A stretch of 64,000 nucleotides of DNA, taken from NCBI RefSeq assembly GCF_902833645.1, contig NZ_CADFGE010000007.1, positions 372,001-436,000 on the forward strand. The letters are read 5' to 3'. Within the stretch, counting starts at the first letter, position 1. Every line of letters begins with the position of its first letter. Positions 24,710-33,574 of this stretch are shown piece by piece. The notes under the pieces are model-generated. The model worked only from the letters and a program-made list of their open reading frames with translations, was not told the DNA's origin and searched no databases. The position numbers and the translations under genes were made by a program. The DNA is from Paraburkholderia fungorum (GTDB lineage: Bacteria > Pseudomonadota > Gammaproteobacteria > Burkholderiales > Burkholderiaceae).

Positions 24710-26263
24710 CTACTCCGTCGCCGCGCGCCGCATCGACCAACCACGCGCCGCGCGTGCCTGTGCCTGCACCTGATGCCGCACATCAACCACGATCTCGCGG
24801 CGCGGTGCGTCGGCGACAAACGTGTCCAGCAGTTCACGCACATCGTGATCGACGAAGTCGGCGCGCGTTGCGTCGACGATCAGGGTCGCGCCGTCGGGAA
24901 TCTGTTGCAGATAGTGCTTGAGCGGCACCTTGCCGAGAAACGACACGTCCTTGCGAAACGACAGCAGATAGTGATCGCCATGCTGCGCGAGTACGATCGG
25001 GCTGCGCAGATTCTCATACAACGCGAGCAACACGCTGCACAGAACGCCGAGCACGATGCCGATCAGCAGATCGGTGGCGAGCACGCCGACCAGCGTGACG
25101 ATGAACGGTGCAAACGGCGCAAAACCTTGCCTCGCGATGCCGACGAACAACGATGGCTTGGCGAGCTTGACACCGGTAAAGATGAGAATGGCCGCGAGGC
25201 AGGCAAGCGGAATCAGGTTGATGATGCTGGTGAGCAGGAAGATGCTGACCAGCAGCAACACGCCATGAATGATTGCGGAGAGCCGGCTCTGGGCGCCCGC
25301 GTGCACGTTCGCGGAACTGCGCACAATAACCGAGGTGATCGGCAAGCCACCGATCGCGCCGGCGATCAGATTACCCACGCCCTGCGCCTTCAATTCGCGA
25401 TCCGGCGGCGCGGCGCGTCGGGCAGGGTCGATCTGCTCGACGGCTTCGAGGCTCAACAGCGTTTCGAGACTGGCGACGATCGCCAGCGTGATGGCGACGC
25501 GCCAGACATCGGGGTTGACGAGTTGTGCGAAGTGCGGCCCGAAGTCGGCCCATTCGAGAGCGAGCCGCAACGCGCCGAAGGATTCGATCGAAGGCAGCGC
25601 GACGCGATGCTCGGCAGGCGGCGCAAACGACGGGGCGAGCAGGCCGAGTAGCAGCGTGGCGCCGATCCCCAGCAGAACCACGGCGAGCGGCGCGGGGACG
25701 AGGCGCACGAGTCTGAAGCGGCGCAGCGCGCGGGTTTCCCAGCCCACCAGAATCGCTAGCGACAGCAACGTGATGACGCAGGCCGCAGGCGATATCGAGC
25801 CGAACGGGGTCGTTACGCTGCCGGCCGGCGCACTCGCGCTGAACAGCCCGAGCGCGAGCGGGAATTGTTTGACGATCAGCAGCACGCCGATCGCCGCAAG
25901 CATGCCTTTGATGACCGGCGACGGCACATAGGCCGCGAATCTGCCGGCCTTCAACATCCCGAAGCCGAACTGAATCGCGCCGGACAGCAGCACTGCGAGC
26001 AGGAATGCCGGGAAACTGCCAAGTTGCGCGATTCCGTCGACGACGATCACGACGAGGCCCGCCGCCGGTCCACTGACGCTCAGGCGCGAACCGCTCAGCA
26101 CGGCCACCACCAGACCGCCGACGATGCCCGACACAAGCCCGGCGAATGGCTCGACGCCCGAAGCGTTCGCGATACCCAGACACAGCGGCAACGCCACCAG
26201 AAAAACAACGGTGCCGGCCAGTAGATCGCGCTGAAACGTGGAAAAGAAAGCTCGAAGGTTCAT
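24710..26263 (-). CDS. SulP family anion transporter, probable bicarbonate
   Basis: Inner-membrane transporter of 517 residues. The first helix carries LLAGTVVFLVALPLCLGIANASG, then GSRLSVSGPAAGLVVIVV, both typical of SulP/SLC26. About ten to twelve helices reach residue 400. A C-terminal STAS-like domain (LSFRKDVSFLGKVPLKHYLQQ to IVDATRADFVDHDVRELLDTF) is present. Sulfate or bicarbonate could be the substrate. Linkage to a beta-carbonic anhydrase 78 bp upstream in the same direction, and similarity to BicA-like members, favour bicarbonate. Confidence 0.88.
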   Translation of the reverse strand: MNLRAFFSTFQRDLLAGTVVFLVALPLCLGIANASGVEPFAGLVSGIVGGLVVAVLSGSRLSVSGPAAGLVVIVVDGIAQLGSFPAFLLAVLLSGAIQFGFGMLKAGRFAAYVPSPVIKGMLAAIGVLLIVKQFPLALGLFSASAPAGSVTTPFGSISPAACVITLLSLAILVGWETRALRRFRLVRLVPAPLAVVLLGIGATLLLGLLAPSFAPPAEHRVALPSIESFGALRLALEWADFGPHFAQLVNPDVWRVAITLAIVASLETLLSLEAVEQIDPARRAAPPDRELKAQGVGNLIAGAIGGLPITSVIVRSSANVHAGAQSRLSAIIHGVLLLVSIFLLTSIINLIPLACLAAILIFTGVKLAKPSLFVGIARQGFAPFAPFIVTLVGVLATDLLIGIVLGVLCSVLLALYENLRSPIVLAQHGDHYLLSFRKDVSFLGKVPLKHYLQQIPDGATLIVDATRADFVDHDVRELLDTFVADAPRREIVVDVRHQVQAQARAARGWSMRRAATE

Positions 26264-26341
26264 GGAGTCGGTGCAGTAGTGGTGGGAGTTGCGTAGGCGG
26301 CGCGACTCAAACCGAGGGCCGTCCGCGATAAAAGTCGCGCA

Positions 26342-26977
26342 TCAAGCGGCGCTATGGGCGGCTGTCGCGCAGGTCATCGCGTCGTCGGCTTCATAGCCGG
26401 ACGTGAGCACCTTGATGCGGCCGTCCTCAAGCGCGAAGATCCAGCCGTGAACGAGCGGTGCGGGGTCGGCGTCCCGTACGATCGGACTTGCGCGTAACTG
26501 GCGCACCTGTTCGAGCACGTTGAGCTCTGCGAGGTGATTAACCCGCGCCTGCTGGCTCGCATGACTCCTGAGCTCGTCGCTATGTGCTTTTGCTAACGCG
26601 CATAACGGCGCGATCCGGCGATTGACGTGTGGCAGTGTGGGTTCCGGCGGCAGCAGGGCGGCGCGCACGCCGCCGCAGCCATAGTGACCGCAGACGATTA
26701 CGTGCCCCACCTTAAGTACCCGCACGGCATATTCGAGGACGCTGACGGAGTTGTCGTCGTCGGGATGAAAGAGATTGGCGATGTTGCGGTGAACGAACAG
26801 ATCGCCCGGCTCGCAATGCGTGATGGTTTCCGCGGGCACACGGCTGTCCGAGCAGCCGACCCACAGCACGTGCGGATTTTGGCCTCGCGCGAGATCACGG
26901 AAAAATTCCGGGTTGCGCGCAGCGGTTTCGTGCGCCCATGCGACATTGGCGACTAGCAGACGTTTCGGACGGTTCAT
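26342..26977 (-). CDS. can: beta-class carbonic anhydrase
   Basis: Zinc enzyme of 211 residues interconverting carbon dioxide and bicarbonate in the cytoplasm. The zinc ligands and catalytic dyad are visible in WVGCSDSRVPAE (Cys, Asp, Arg) and VCGHYGCGGVRAAL (His, Cys). HRNIANL and a C-terminal LVHGWIFALEDGRIKVL complete the fold. The ATG at 26977 (MNRPKRLLVANVAWAHE) is preferred because GGAG lies about ten bases in front; earlier in-frame ATGs at 27004 and 27043 are less likely. It is upstream of the SulP gene and probably co-transcribed with it. Confidence 0.95.
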   Translation of the reverse strand: MNRPKRLLVANVAWAHETAARNPEFFRDLARGQNPHVLWVGCSDSRVPAETITHCEPGDLFVHRNIANLFHPDDDNSVSVLEYAVRVLKVGHVIVCGHYGCGGVRAALLPPEPTLPHVNRRIAPLCALAKAHSDELRSHASQQARVNHLAELNVLEQVRQLRASPIVRDADPAPLVHGWIFALEDGRIKVLTSGYEADDAMTCATAAHSAA

Positions 26978-27144
26978 CGAGAGCGGCTCCGTAAGTGGGC
27001 GCATCGATTCATGGCCGGATTCACGGCGTGCGGACCACGGCAAGCGCAGTCAGCACCGAATCAATGCTTACGAAAACCTTTCTATCAAAAAATAAATCCG
27101 CCGTGCGCGAAATAAAATTCGCTGTCATGCGACATAAATAAAAA

Positions 27145-27166
27145 AAGCCGCCTGAGGAGGCGGCTT
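27145..27166 (-). terminator. terminator of the lipoprotein gene
   Basis: AAGCCGCCT (27145-27153) and AGGCGGCTT (27158-27166) form a 9-bp stem with a 4-base loop. Read on the minus strand it runs into TTTTTTT, so it terminates the gene at 27201-27764. Confidence 0.88.
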
Positions 27167-27200
27167 CGCGGATTCATGGGCAATGGGTTCGAGCGGATGC

Positions 27201-27764
27201 TCAGAACAGGTTGCGGCGATCCGGATCGTGCAGCGGGTCAGGTGTCTTCTGCGTGAGACGCACAATGCCCTGATCGTCGAAATAGAAGCTGTACATCATG
27301 TACCAGACGTTGTCTTCCAGATAGCGATACGTCCAGACCTCACGCTTCATCAGCGGGAAGTACGAGGTTTCGACCGGACGGCCAAAGTTCACCAGCACGT
27401 CGCTCTTCGTCCACTTGCCGATTTCCGCGCGGTAGAACTCGTTAGGCTGAAGCACCTGGCGTACCGAGACGATCTTGCCGGATGCGTCGATATCGGCAGC
27501 GGTGGTGGTTTCGCCCATTGGCTGGGTCGGCCACATCAGCCGCTTGCCGCCGTTGGGCAGGTCGTAGCTTTCACGCGGTGCGCCGAGGCGGGCGATGATG
27601 GTGGATGCGTCCGCGCCCTGGGTGTATTGCTGCCAGGGTTGGGCGCAGCCGGCGAGCGCAACCGTGAGCGCGAGCGCGCTCAGGCAGACGAGCGCGGCGC
27701 GGCGCAGAGGTGTGGCGGACTGCGCTTCGATCGAGGCCGCCGTGAATGGGTGGCGGTTGAACAT
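27201..27764 (-). CDS. small outer-membrane lipoprotein, SmpA/BamE-like domain
   Basis: A protein of 187 residues. The signal peptide ends in a lipobox (ALTVALAGC), so it is lipidated, probably on the outer membrane. The mature part has DASTIIARLGAPRESYDLPNGGKRLMWPTQP and VLVNFGRPVETSYFPLMKREVWTYRYLED, two repeat-like units each resembling the SmpA/OmlA/BamE fold (G.P...... W.Y). It is not BamE itself, being longer. The ATG at 27764 follows GGAGGA with seven-base spacing. It stands alone between a terminator and a divergent binding-protein gene. Role unknown; cell-envelope integrity is a reasonable guess. Confidence 0.8.
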   Translation of the reverse strand: MFNRHPFTAASIEAQSATPLRRAALVCLSALALTVALAGCAQPWQQYTQGADASTIIARLGAPRESYDLPNGGKRLMWPTQPMGETTTAADIDASGKIVSVRQVLQPNEFYRAEIGKWTKSDVLVNFGRPVETSYFPLMKREVWTYRYLEDNVWYMMYSFYFDDQGIVRLTQKTPDPLHDPDRRNLF

Positions 27765-27948
27765 GAATTCCTCCGATGGCGTTTGATTGGCGGTTTTTAT
27801 CATCGAGACGCATTATTTTGACACGGGCGAAGGCAAAAGATCTGCGCTTCGTGCGAGGTGTCGCTGGATACACAATAACGAATTCGCCGGCTTGCTTATT
27901 CCGTCTGGAACGCCCTATGATCCGCGCTTCGACGAATCAAGCGGGGCA

Positions 27949-29271
27949 ATGACGATGGCGAAGTGGCAACGGGCGGCAGCAGCGGCAGTCGTCGCGCTGG
28001 CGGCGATTTCGATGACCGTGGCGGGTCACGCCGCAGGGGAGGCGGCGTCGGGTCCGGCAGGTAAGCCGGTCAATAAGCCCACGGGTACGCCGATCCAGCT
28101 GGCGCTGATCGAAGGCATGTCCGGCCCGTTCGCGAATGCAGGCGCGGCGGTGGAGCGCAATCTGCGCTTCGGCGTCGAACAGGTGAATGCGCAAGGTGGT
28201 GTGAAACTCGCCGACGGCGCACATCCGCTCGAACTGGTCGTGCTCGACAGCAAAGGCAGCACGGAAGAAGCGCTGGTGCAACTGCGCGCCGCCGCGGACC
28301 GGCACATCGGTTACATCATGCAGGGCAACAGTTCAGCCGTGGCGGCCGCGCTGATCGGCGCGATCGACAAGCAGAACAGCCGCGAGCCGGACAACCGCGA
28401 ACTGTTCCTCAACTATTCCGCCGACGATCCCGCACTGACCAACGCCAATTGCAGTTTCTGGCACTTCCGCTTCGACGCGCACGCGGGCATGCGCATGGAT
28501 GCGCTGGCCGACGTGATCCAGCGCGACAAGGCGGTGAAGAAAGTCTATCTGCTGAACCAGGACTACAGCTTCGGCCACGATGTCAGCAGTCTGGCGCGGT
28601 CTGCGCTCGCCGCGAAGCGCCCGGACATCGCCGTGGTCGGTGACGAGTTCCATCCGATTGGCCGCGTGAAGGACTTCGCGCCGTACATCGCGAAGATCCG
28701 TGCGAGCGGCGCCGACGCGGTGATCACCGGCAACTGGGGCAACGATCTGACGCTGCTCGTCAAAGCGGCGCGGGAGCAGGGCCTGGACACGCGGTTCTAC
28801 ACGTTCTACGGCAATAGCCTTGGCGCGCCGGCCGCACTGGGCGATGCCGGCGTCAAACATGTGGTCGCGGTGGCCGACTGGCATCCGAATGCCGGTGGAG
28901 CGGCCTCGGATGCATGGTATGCGGCCTTCCGGGCGCGTTTTCCGGCTGCCCAGGACGACTACCCGGTGCTGCGCATGGTGTTGATGATCGAAACGCTCGC
29001 CGCGGCAATGAATCGCGCCGGGAGTGCCGACCCGACCGCCGTCGCCCGCGCTTTGGAGGGAATCAAGTTCGACAACGGCTTTCATGCGTCGTGGATGCGG
29101 CCCGACGACCATCAGCTGATCCAGCCCCTTTACGTGATGGAGATGGACAAGGCCGGTACGCCGGGTGTGAAGTTCGACAACGAAGGTTCAGGCTACGGTT
29201 TCCGCACGGTGCTGGCGTTGCCGCCCGAGCGCACGGTGCCGGCGACCGTCTGCAAGATGAAGCGGCCGTAA
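27949..29271 (+). CDS. branched-chain amino acid-type periplasmic binding protein
   Basis: ABC transporter substrate-binding protein of the LivJ/LivK (Peripla_BP_6) type, about 440 residues. A signal peptide is clear (AAAAAVVALAAISMTVAGHA). The mature part has PIQLALIEGMSGPFANAGAAVERNLRFGVEQVNAQGG, ELVVLDSKGSTEEALVQLR and the two-lobe pattern with VYLLNQDYSFGHDVSSLAR. No permease or ATPase genes are adjacent, so it is an orphan and its ligand is unknown. A start at 27949 (MTMAKWQ) or 27955 is preferred to the frame opening at 27787. Confidence 0.88.
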   Translation: MTMAKWQRAAAAAVVALAAISMTVAGHAAGEAASGPAGKPVNKPTGTPIQLALIEGMSGPFANAGAAVERNLRFGVEQVNAQGGVKLADGAHPLELVVLDSKGSTEEALVQLRAAADRHIGYIMQGNSSAVAAALIGAIDKQNSREPDNRELFLNYSADDPALTNANCSFWHFRFDAHAGMRMDALADVIQRDKAVKKVYLLNQDYSFGHDVSSLARSALAAKRPDIAVVGDEFHPIGRVKDFAPYIAKIRASGADAVITGNWGNDLTLLVKAAREQGLDTRFYTFYGNSLGAPAALGDAGVKHVVAVADWHPNAGGAASDAWYAAFRARFPAAQDDYPVLRMVLMIETLAAAMNRAGSADPTAVARALEGIKFDNGFHASWMRPDDHQLIQPLYVMEMDKAGTPGVKFDNEGSGYGFRTVLALPPERTVPATVCKMKRP

Positions 29272-29345
29272 GGCGTCCCCGGCCGGCGTGGGTTGCCCCC
29301 GATCCCGCCCGGTACAGCAGGGTTCGCGGCCGGATTGGGCTGTGC

Positions 29346-29351
29346 TACAAT
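29346..29351 (+). promoter_or_regulatory. candidate rpsO -10 box
   Basis: TACAAT at 29346-29351, 122 bp upstream of rpsO. The -35 region (TTCGCG at 29323) is weak. No other candidate is as good in this 201-bp gap. Confidence 0.4.
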
Positions 29352-29472
29352 ACGGGTCCCGTTGTGAGGCATGCTTGCAAAGATTCTATGAATTGCACGG
29401 ATTGCACACACGGGTAACCCACGGCACGGCCTTTCTTCCGTGACCGCCTGTCTAGTTCTCAAGGAAATCGAC

Positions 29473-29745
29473 ATGTCCGCAGTTGAAACAAGCAAGAAGT
29501 CCGACGTCGTTGCGCAATTCGCACGCGCAGCTAACGACACGGGCTCCCCCGAAGTTCAGGTCGCGCTGCTCACGACCCGCATCAACGAACTGACCGTTCA
29601 CTTCAAGGCTCACACGAAGGATCACCACAGCCGCCGCGGTCTGCTGCGCATGGTGAGCCGCCGTCGTAAGCTGCTCGACTACCTGAAGGGTAAGGACGCG
29701 GATCGTTACCGCGCACTGATCGAGAAGCTGGGTCTGCGTAAGTAA
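29473..29745 (+). CDS. rpsO: 30S ribosomal protein S15
   Basis: A protein of 90 residues, the standard length, with TGSPEVQVALLTTRINELTVHFKAHTKDHHSRRGLLRMVSRRRKLLDYLK, the 16S rRNA-binding core. The ATG at 29473 follows AAGGAAATCGAC. It precedes pnp, as in E. coli and many proteobacteria, with its own terminator between the two; in E. coli S15 represses its own translation. The gene is needed for assembly of the small subunit platform. Confidence 0.98.
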   Translation: MSAVETSKKSDVVAQFARAANDTGSPEVQVALLTTRINELTVHFKAHTKDHHSRRGLLRMVSRRRKLLDYLKGKDADRYRALIEKLGLRK

Positions 29746-29765
29746 TCGGCCAGTCGTTCAGCAAG

Positions 29766-29803
29766 ATGCCTGTGTCAGTTCCACTGATACAGGCATTTTG
29801 TTT
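29766..29803 (+). terminator. rpsO terminator
   Basis: ATGCCTGTGTCAGT pairs with ACTGATACAGGCAT (29766-29796) with a TCC loop, followed by TTTGTTTTT. It is 20 bp after the rpsO stop. Confidence 0.9.
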
Positions 29804-30071
29804 TTGCACGGTGCGCTTCATGTGATGCGCACCGCCTGCCGGCCGCGCCAGCGTGACGATTCATGTGGCGGCCAGCAGGGAAATAGCAGTAAAAAGTAGA
29901 AATACGGCCGGGCTTCAGGGCGGAGCTTTGTGTCATTCCAGCGGTTCGCGCGCGTACATCACGTAGAGCGTGGTTCTCTGGAATGGCATAACACTACTCT
30001 TCCCATGTGGCGCCGGTCCTGGCGTTGCCGCGCCGCTTCTGGTCCGCGCGGCATAACGATGAGGAAAAGAA
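29804..30071 (+). other. pnp leader region
   Basis: The 326-bp gap between rpsO and pnp holds the rpsO terminator and a second inverted repeat, GGTGCGC (29810-29816) with GCGCACC (29827-29833). The remaining 230 bp presumably holds a pnp promoter and leader; I cannot pick one with confidence. In E. coli the pnp leader hairpin is the target of PNPase autoregulation. Confidence 0.4.
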
Positions 30072-32219
30072 ATGACTATGTTCAACAAGATCGTCAAAGA
30101 ATTTAAGTGGGGACAACACAACGTTCGCCTCGAAACGGGCGAAATCGCTCGCCAGGCGAGCGGTGCGGTGATCGTCGACGTCGAAGACACCGTCGTGCTG
30201 GCTACCGTGGTCGGCGCCAAGACTGCCAAGCCGGGCCAGGACTTCTTCCCGCTGACCGTCGATTACCTCGAAAAGACCTACGCCGCAGGCAAGATCCCCG
30301 GCGGTTTCTTCCGCCGCGAAGGCCGTCCTTCGGAAGGCGAGACGCTGATCTCACGCCTGATCGACCGTCCGCTGCGCCCGCTGTTCCCGGAAGGCTTCTA
30401 CAACGAAGTTCAGGTCGTGATCCACGTCCTGTCGTTGAACCCCGAAATCCCCGCTGACATCCCCGCGCTGATCGGCGCGTCGGCGGCGCTCGCCGTGTCC
30501 GGCCTGCCGTTCAACGGCCCGGTCGGCGCAGCACGCGTGGCCTACATCAACAACGAATACGTGTTGAACCCGACGCGTCCGCAAATGAAGGAATCGGCGC
30601 TCGACCTGATTGTCGCCGGTACGGAACGCGCGGTGCTGATGGTGGAATCGGAAGCGCAGCAACTGAGCGAAGAAGTGATGCTCGGCGCCGTGGTGTTTGG
30701 CCACGATCAAATGCAGATCGCGATCAACGCGATCCACGAACTGGTCGCCGAAGGCGGCAAGCCGGAATGGGATTGGCAGCCGGCGGCGAAGAACGAGCCG
30801 CTGATCGCCCGCGTGACGGAACTGGCGCAAGCCGACCTGCTCGCCGCGTATCAGATTCGCGACAAGCAGGCTCGCTCGGCCAAGCTGAAGGAAGTCTACG
30901 CGGCGACGTCGGCCAAGCTGGAAGAAGAAGCGGCGGCAGCCGGCACGGTTGCGGCAGACAAGGCGAGCGTCGGCAATGTGCTGTTCGACATTGAAGCGAA
31001 GATCGTCCGTTCGCAGATCCTGAACGGCGAGCCGCGTATCGACGGCCGCGACACGCGCACCGTGCGCCCGATCGAAATCCGTACCGGCGTGCTGCCGCGT
31101 ACGCACGGCTCGGCGCTGTTCACGCGCGGCGAAACGCAAGCCATGGTGGTCGCAACGCTCGGCACGAAGGGCGACGAGCAGAACATCGACGCGCTCGAAG
31201 GCGAGTACCGCGAACGCTTCATGCTCCACTACAACATGCCTCCGTTCGCGACCGGCGAAACGGGCCGCGTCGGTTCGCCGAAGCGCCGTGAAATCGGTCA
31301 CGGCCGTCTGGCCAAGCGCGCGCTGGCCGCGTGCCTGCCGAGCGCCGACGAATTCGGCTACTCGATCCGCGTCGTGTCGGAAATCACCGAATCGAACGGT
31401 TCGTCGTCGATGGCCTCGGTGTGCGGCGGCTGCCTCGCACTGATGGACGCCGGCGTGCCGATGAAGGCGCACGTCGCCGGCATCGCAATGGGCCTGATCC
31501 TCGAAGGCAACAAGTTTGCGGTCCTGACCGACATCCTCGGCGACGAAGATCACCTCGGCGACATGGACTTCAAGGTGGCGGGTACCGAGCAGGGCGTGAC
31601 CGCGCTGCAGATGGACATCAAGATCCAGGGCATCACGAAGGAAATCATGCAGGTCGCCCTCGCGCAAGCGAAGGAAGGCCGTCTGCACATCCTCGGCAAG
31701 ATGACCTCGGCGGTGTCGGGCGCGAACACGGTTTTGTCGGACTACGCACCGCGCATGATCACCATCAAGATTAATCCGGAAAAGATCCGCGACGTGATCG
31801 GCAAGGGTGGTTCGGTGATCCGCGCGCTGACGGAAGAAACCGGCACGACGATCGATATTTCGGACGACGGCGTCGTCACCATCGCGAGCACGAGCAGCGA
31901 AGGGATGGCCGAAGCGAAGAAGCGTATCGAGAACATCACGCTGGAAGTCGAAGTGGGTCAGGTGTATGAAGGCACCGTGCTCAAGCTGCTCGATTTCGGC
32001 GCGATTGTGAACATCCTGCCGGGCAAGGATGGTCTGCTGCACATCTCCGAAATCGCCAACGAGCGTATCAAGGACATCAACGACTACCTGAAGGACGGCC
32101 AGCAAGTGAAGGTCAAGGTCATTCAGACGGACGAAAAGGGCCGCGTGCGTCTGTCGGCCAAGGCGTTGCTGAACGACGCCCCGAACGGCGCGCCGCAAGG
32201 CGAATCCGCGCCGCAGTAA
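30072..32219 (+). CDS. pnp: polyribonucleotide nucleotidyltransferase
   Basis: A 3'-to-5' phosphorolytic exoribonuclease of 715 residues, part of the RNA degradosome. It has two RNase PH domains, the first beginning VRLETGEIARQASGAVIV and the second with EPRIDGRDTRTVRPIEIRTG. The catalytic DILGDEDHLGDMDFKVAG block lies around residues 485-505, a KH domain follows (VIGKGGSVIRALTEETGTTIDI), and the S1 domain closes it (VYEGTVLKLLDFGAIVNI to DGLLHISEI). GAGGAAAAGAA precedes the ATG. Length and domain order are standard. Confidence 0.98.
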   Translation: MTMFNKIVKEFKWGQHNVRLETGEIARQASGAVIVDVEDTVVLATVVGAKTAKPGQDFFPLTVDYLEKTYAAGKIPGGFFRREGRPSEGETLISRLIDRPLRPLFPEGFYNEVQVVIHVLSLNPEIPADIPALIGASAALAVSGLPFNGPVGAARVAYINNEYVLNPTRPQMKESALDLIVAGTERAVLMVESEAQQLSEEVMLGAVVFGHDQMQIAINAIHELVAEGGKPEWDWQPAAKNEPLIARVTELAQADLLAAYQIRDKQARSAKLKEVYAATSAKLEEEAAAAGTVAADKASVGNVLFDIEAKIVRSQILNGEPRIDGRDTRTVRPIEIRTGVLPRTHGSALFTRGETQAMVVATLGTKGDEQNIDALEGEYRERFMLHYNMPPFATGETGRVGSPKRREIGHGRLAKRALAACLPSADEFGYSIRVVSEITESNGSSSMASVCGGCLALMDAGVPMKAHVAGIAMGLILEGNKFAVLTDILGDEDHLGDMDFKVAGTEQGVTALQMDIKIQGITKEIMQVALAQAKEGRLHILGKMTSAVSGANTVLSDYAPRMITIKINPEKIRDVIGKGGSVIRALTEETGTTIDISDDGVVTIASTSSEGMAEAKKRIENITLEVEVGQVYEGTVLKLLDFGAIVNILPGKDGLLHISEIANERIKDINDYLKDGQQVKVKVIQTDEKGRVRLSAKALLNDAPNGAPQGESAPQ

Positions 32220-32234
32220 TGCGGTAGCAGGGCG

Positions 32235-32269
32235 ACGGCCGGCAGCGCGAATGCGTGCCGGCCGTTTTT
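32235..32269 (+). terminator. pnp terminator
   Basis: ACGGCCGGCA (32235-32244) pairs with TGCCGGCCGT (32256-32265) and runs into TTTTT, 16 bp after the pnp stop. Confidence 0.92.
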
Positions 32270-32429
32270 CATGAAGGGTGCAGGGTGGATTGCGTTGCCG
32301 GCAGGCACAAGCTGGCGCAGGCAGGTGCGAACCGGCGCAAACGGGTACTCTGTCTGGATGAGGCGTTTTGTCTCGATTCAGACGATTTCCGACGGTAGGC
32401 AACGCAATCCAATCTTGGAGTTGACGCAG

Positions 32430-33446
32430 ATGAAAGCGATCGAAATCACCGAATTTGGTGCGCCGGAAGTGCTCAAGCTGGCGGAGCGGCCCATGCCGCA
32501 GCCGAAAGCGGGCGAGGTGCTGATCAAGGTGGCGGCATCGGGCATCAATCGCCCGGACGTGTTCCAGCGCAAAGGCGGCTATGCACCGCCGCCGGGCGCT
32601 TCGGACCTGCCGGGGCTGGAAGTGGCGGGGGAGATCGTCGGCGGTACCATCGACGAGAAGAACAATCCGTTCGGTCTGAAAGTGGGTGACCGCGTGTGCG
32701 CATTGCTTGCAGGCGGCGGCTACGCGGAATATGCGACCGCGCCGCTGTTGCAGTGCTTGCCGGTGCCCGCGGGCTTGTCGGATGTCGAAGCGGCTTCGCT
32801 GCCGGAAACATTCTTCACGGTGTGGAGCAATGTATTCGACCGTGCGCAGCTCGGCAAGGGCGAGGGCGCGCCGAACGAGACGCTGCTGGTGCAAGGCGGC
32901 TCGAGCGGCATTGGTGTGACGGCGATCCAGATCGCGCACGCACTGGGTTTTCGCGTGTTCGCCACGGCTGGATCGGACGAAAAGTGCCGCGCGTGCGAAG
33001 CGCTCGGCGCCGAGCGGGCGATCAACTACAAGACTGAGGATTTTGTCGAAGTCATCAAGTCGCTGACGAACGATCGCGGCGTCGACGTGATTCTCGATAT
33101 GGTGGCGGGCAGCTACGTGCCCCGCGAGCTATCCGCGCTGGCCGACGGCGGCCGCATCGTGCTGATCGCTCTGCTGGGCGGTGCGAAAGCGGAACTGAAT
33201 CTGAACGAAGTCCTGCGCCGCCGCTTGACGGTGACGGGGTCGACGTTGCGTCCGCGGCCGATCGAGTTCAAGGCGAAGATCGCGGCGCAATTGAAGGAGC
33301 ACGTGTGGCCGCACCTCGAAGATGGCCGCATCAAGCCGGTGGTGCACAGAGTATTTCCGGCCGCGCGAGCCGCTGAAGCACACGCGCTGATGGAAAGCAG
33401 CACGCACGTCGGCAAGATCGTGCTGACTTGGGGTCAGGACGCTTGA
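32430..33446 (+). CDS. NAD(P)H-quinone oxidoreductase, PIG3/QOR type
   Basis: Zinc-free medium-chain reductase of 338 residues. The N-terminal GroES-like part has EVLIKVAASGINRPDVFQRKGGY and LPGLEVAGEIVGG. The Rossmann part has LLVQGGSSGIGVTAIQIAHALG and ATAGSDEKC. The C-terminus has HAEAHALMESSTHVGKIVL-type residues. Such enzymes reduce quinones using NADPH. The ATG at 32430 starts the family N-terminus MKAIEITEFGAPEVLKL; an open frame further upstream overlaps the pnp terminator. It is followed at 129 bp by tpiA. Confidence 0.9.
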   Translation: MKAIEITEFGAPEVLKLAERPMPQPKAGEVLIKVAASGINRPDVFQRKGGYAPPPGASDLPGLEVAGEIVGGTIDEKNNPFGLKVGDRVCALLAGGGYAEYATAPLLQCLPVPAGLSDVEAASLPETFFTVWSNVFDRAQLGKGEGAPNETLLVQGGSSGIGVTAIQIAHALGFRVFATAGSDEKCRACEALGAERAINYKTEDFVEVIKSLTNDRGVDVILDMVAGSYVPRELSALADGGRIVLIALLGGAKAELNLNEVLRRRLTVTGSTLRPRPIEFKAKIAAQLKEHVWPHLEDGRIKPVVHRVFPAARAAEAHALMESSTHVGKIVLTWGQDA

Positions 33447-33574
33447 CACGGTCGGTTTGACCCGATCCACCCCACGCAGTAAAATTGCGCGTTTTGCGCA
33501 CGCCGCATGAATCCGAAAGGCGGGCACAGGCGCAAACCAAGTCCGCCGCCAATACAAGACGAGACGACGAGACG

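Noticed and set aside
21766..24843. Very long antisense open frame of about 1,000 codons over pssA and leuA
   Set aside because: It is the shadow of GC-biased codon use in the true genes; the translation is Arg/His-rich and matches nothing.
30351..32939. Long antisense open frame over pnp and the quinone reductase gene
   Set aside because: Same cause: high GC3 in the true genes leaves the opposite strand open. It has no start context and low-complexity composition.
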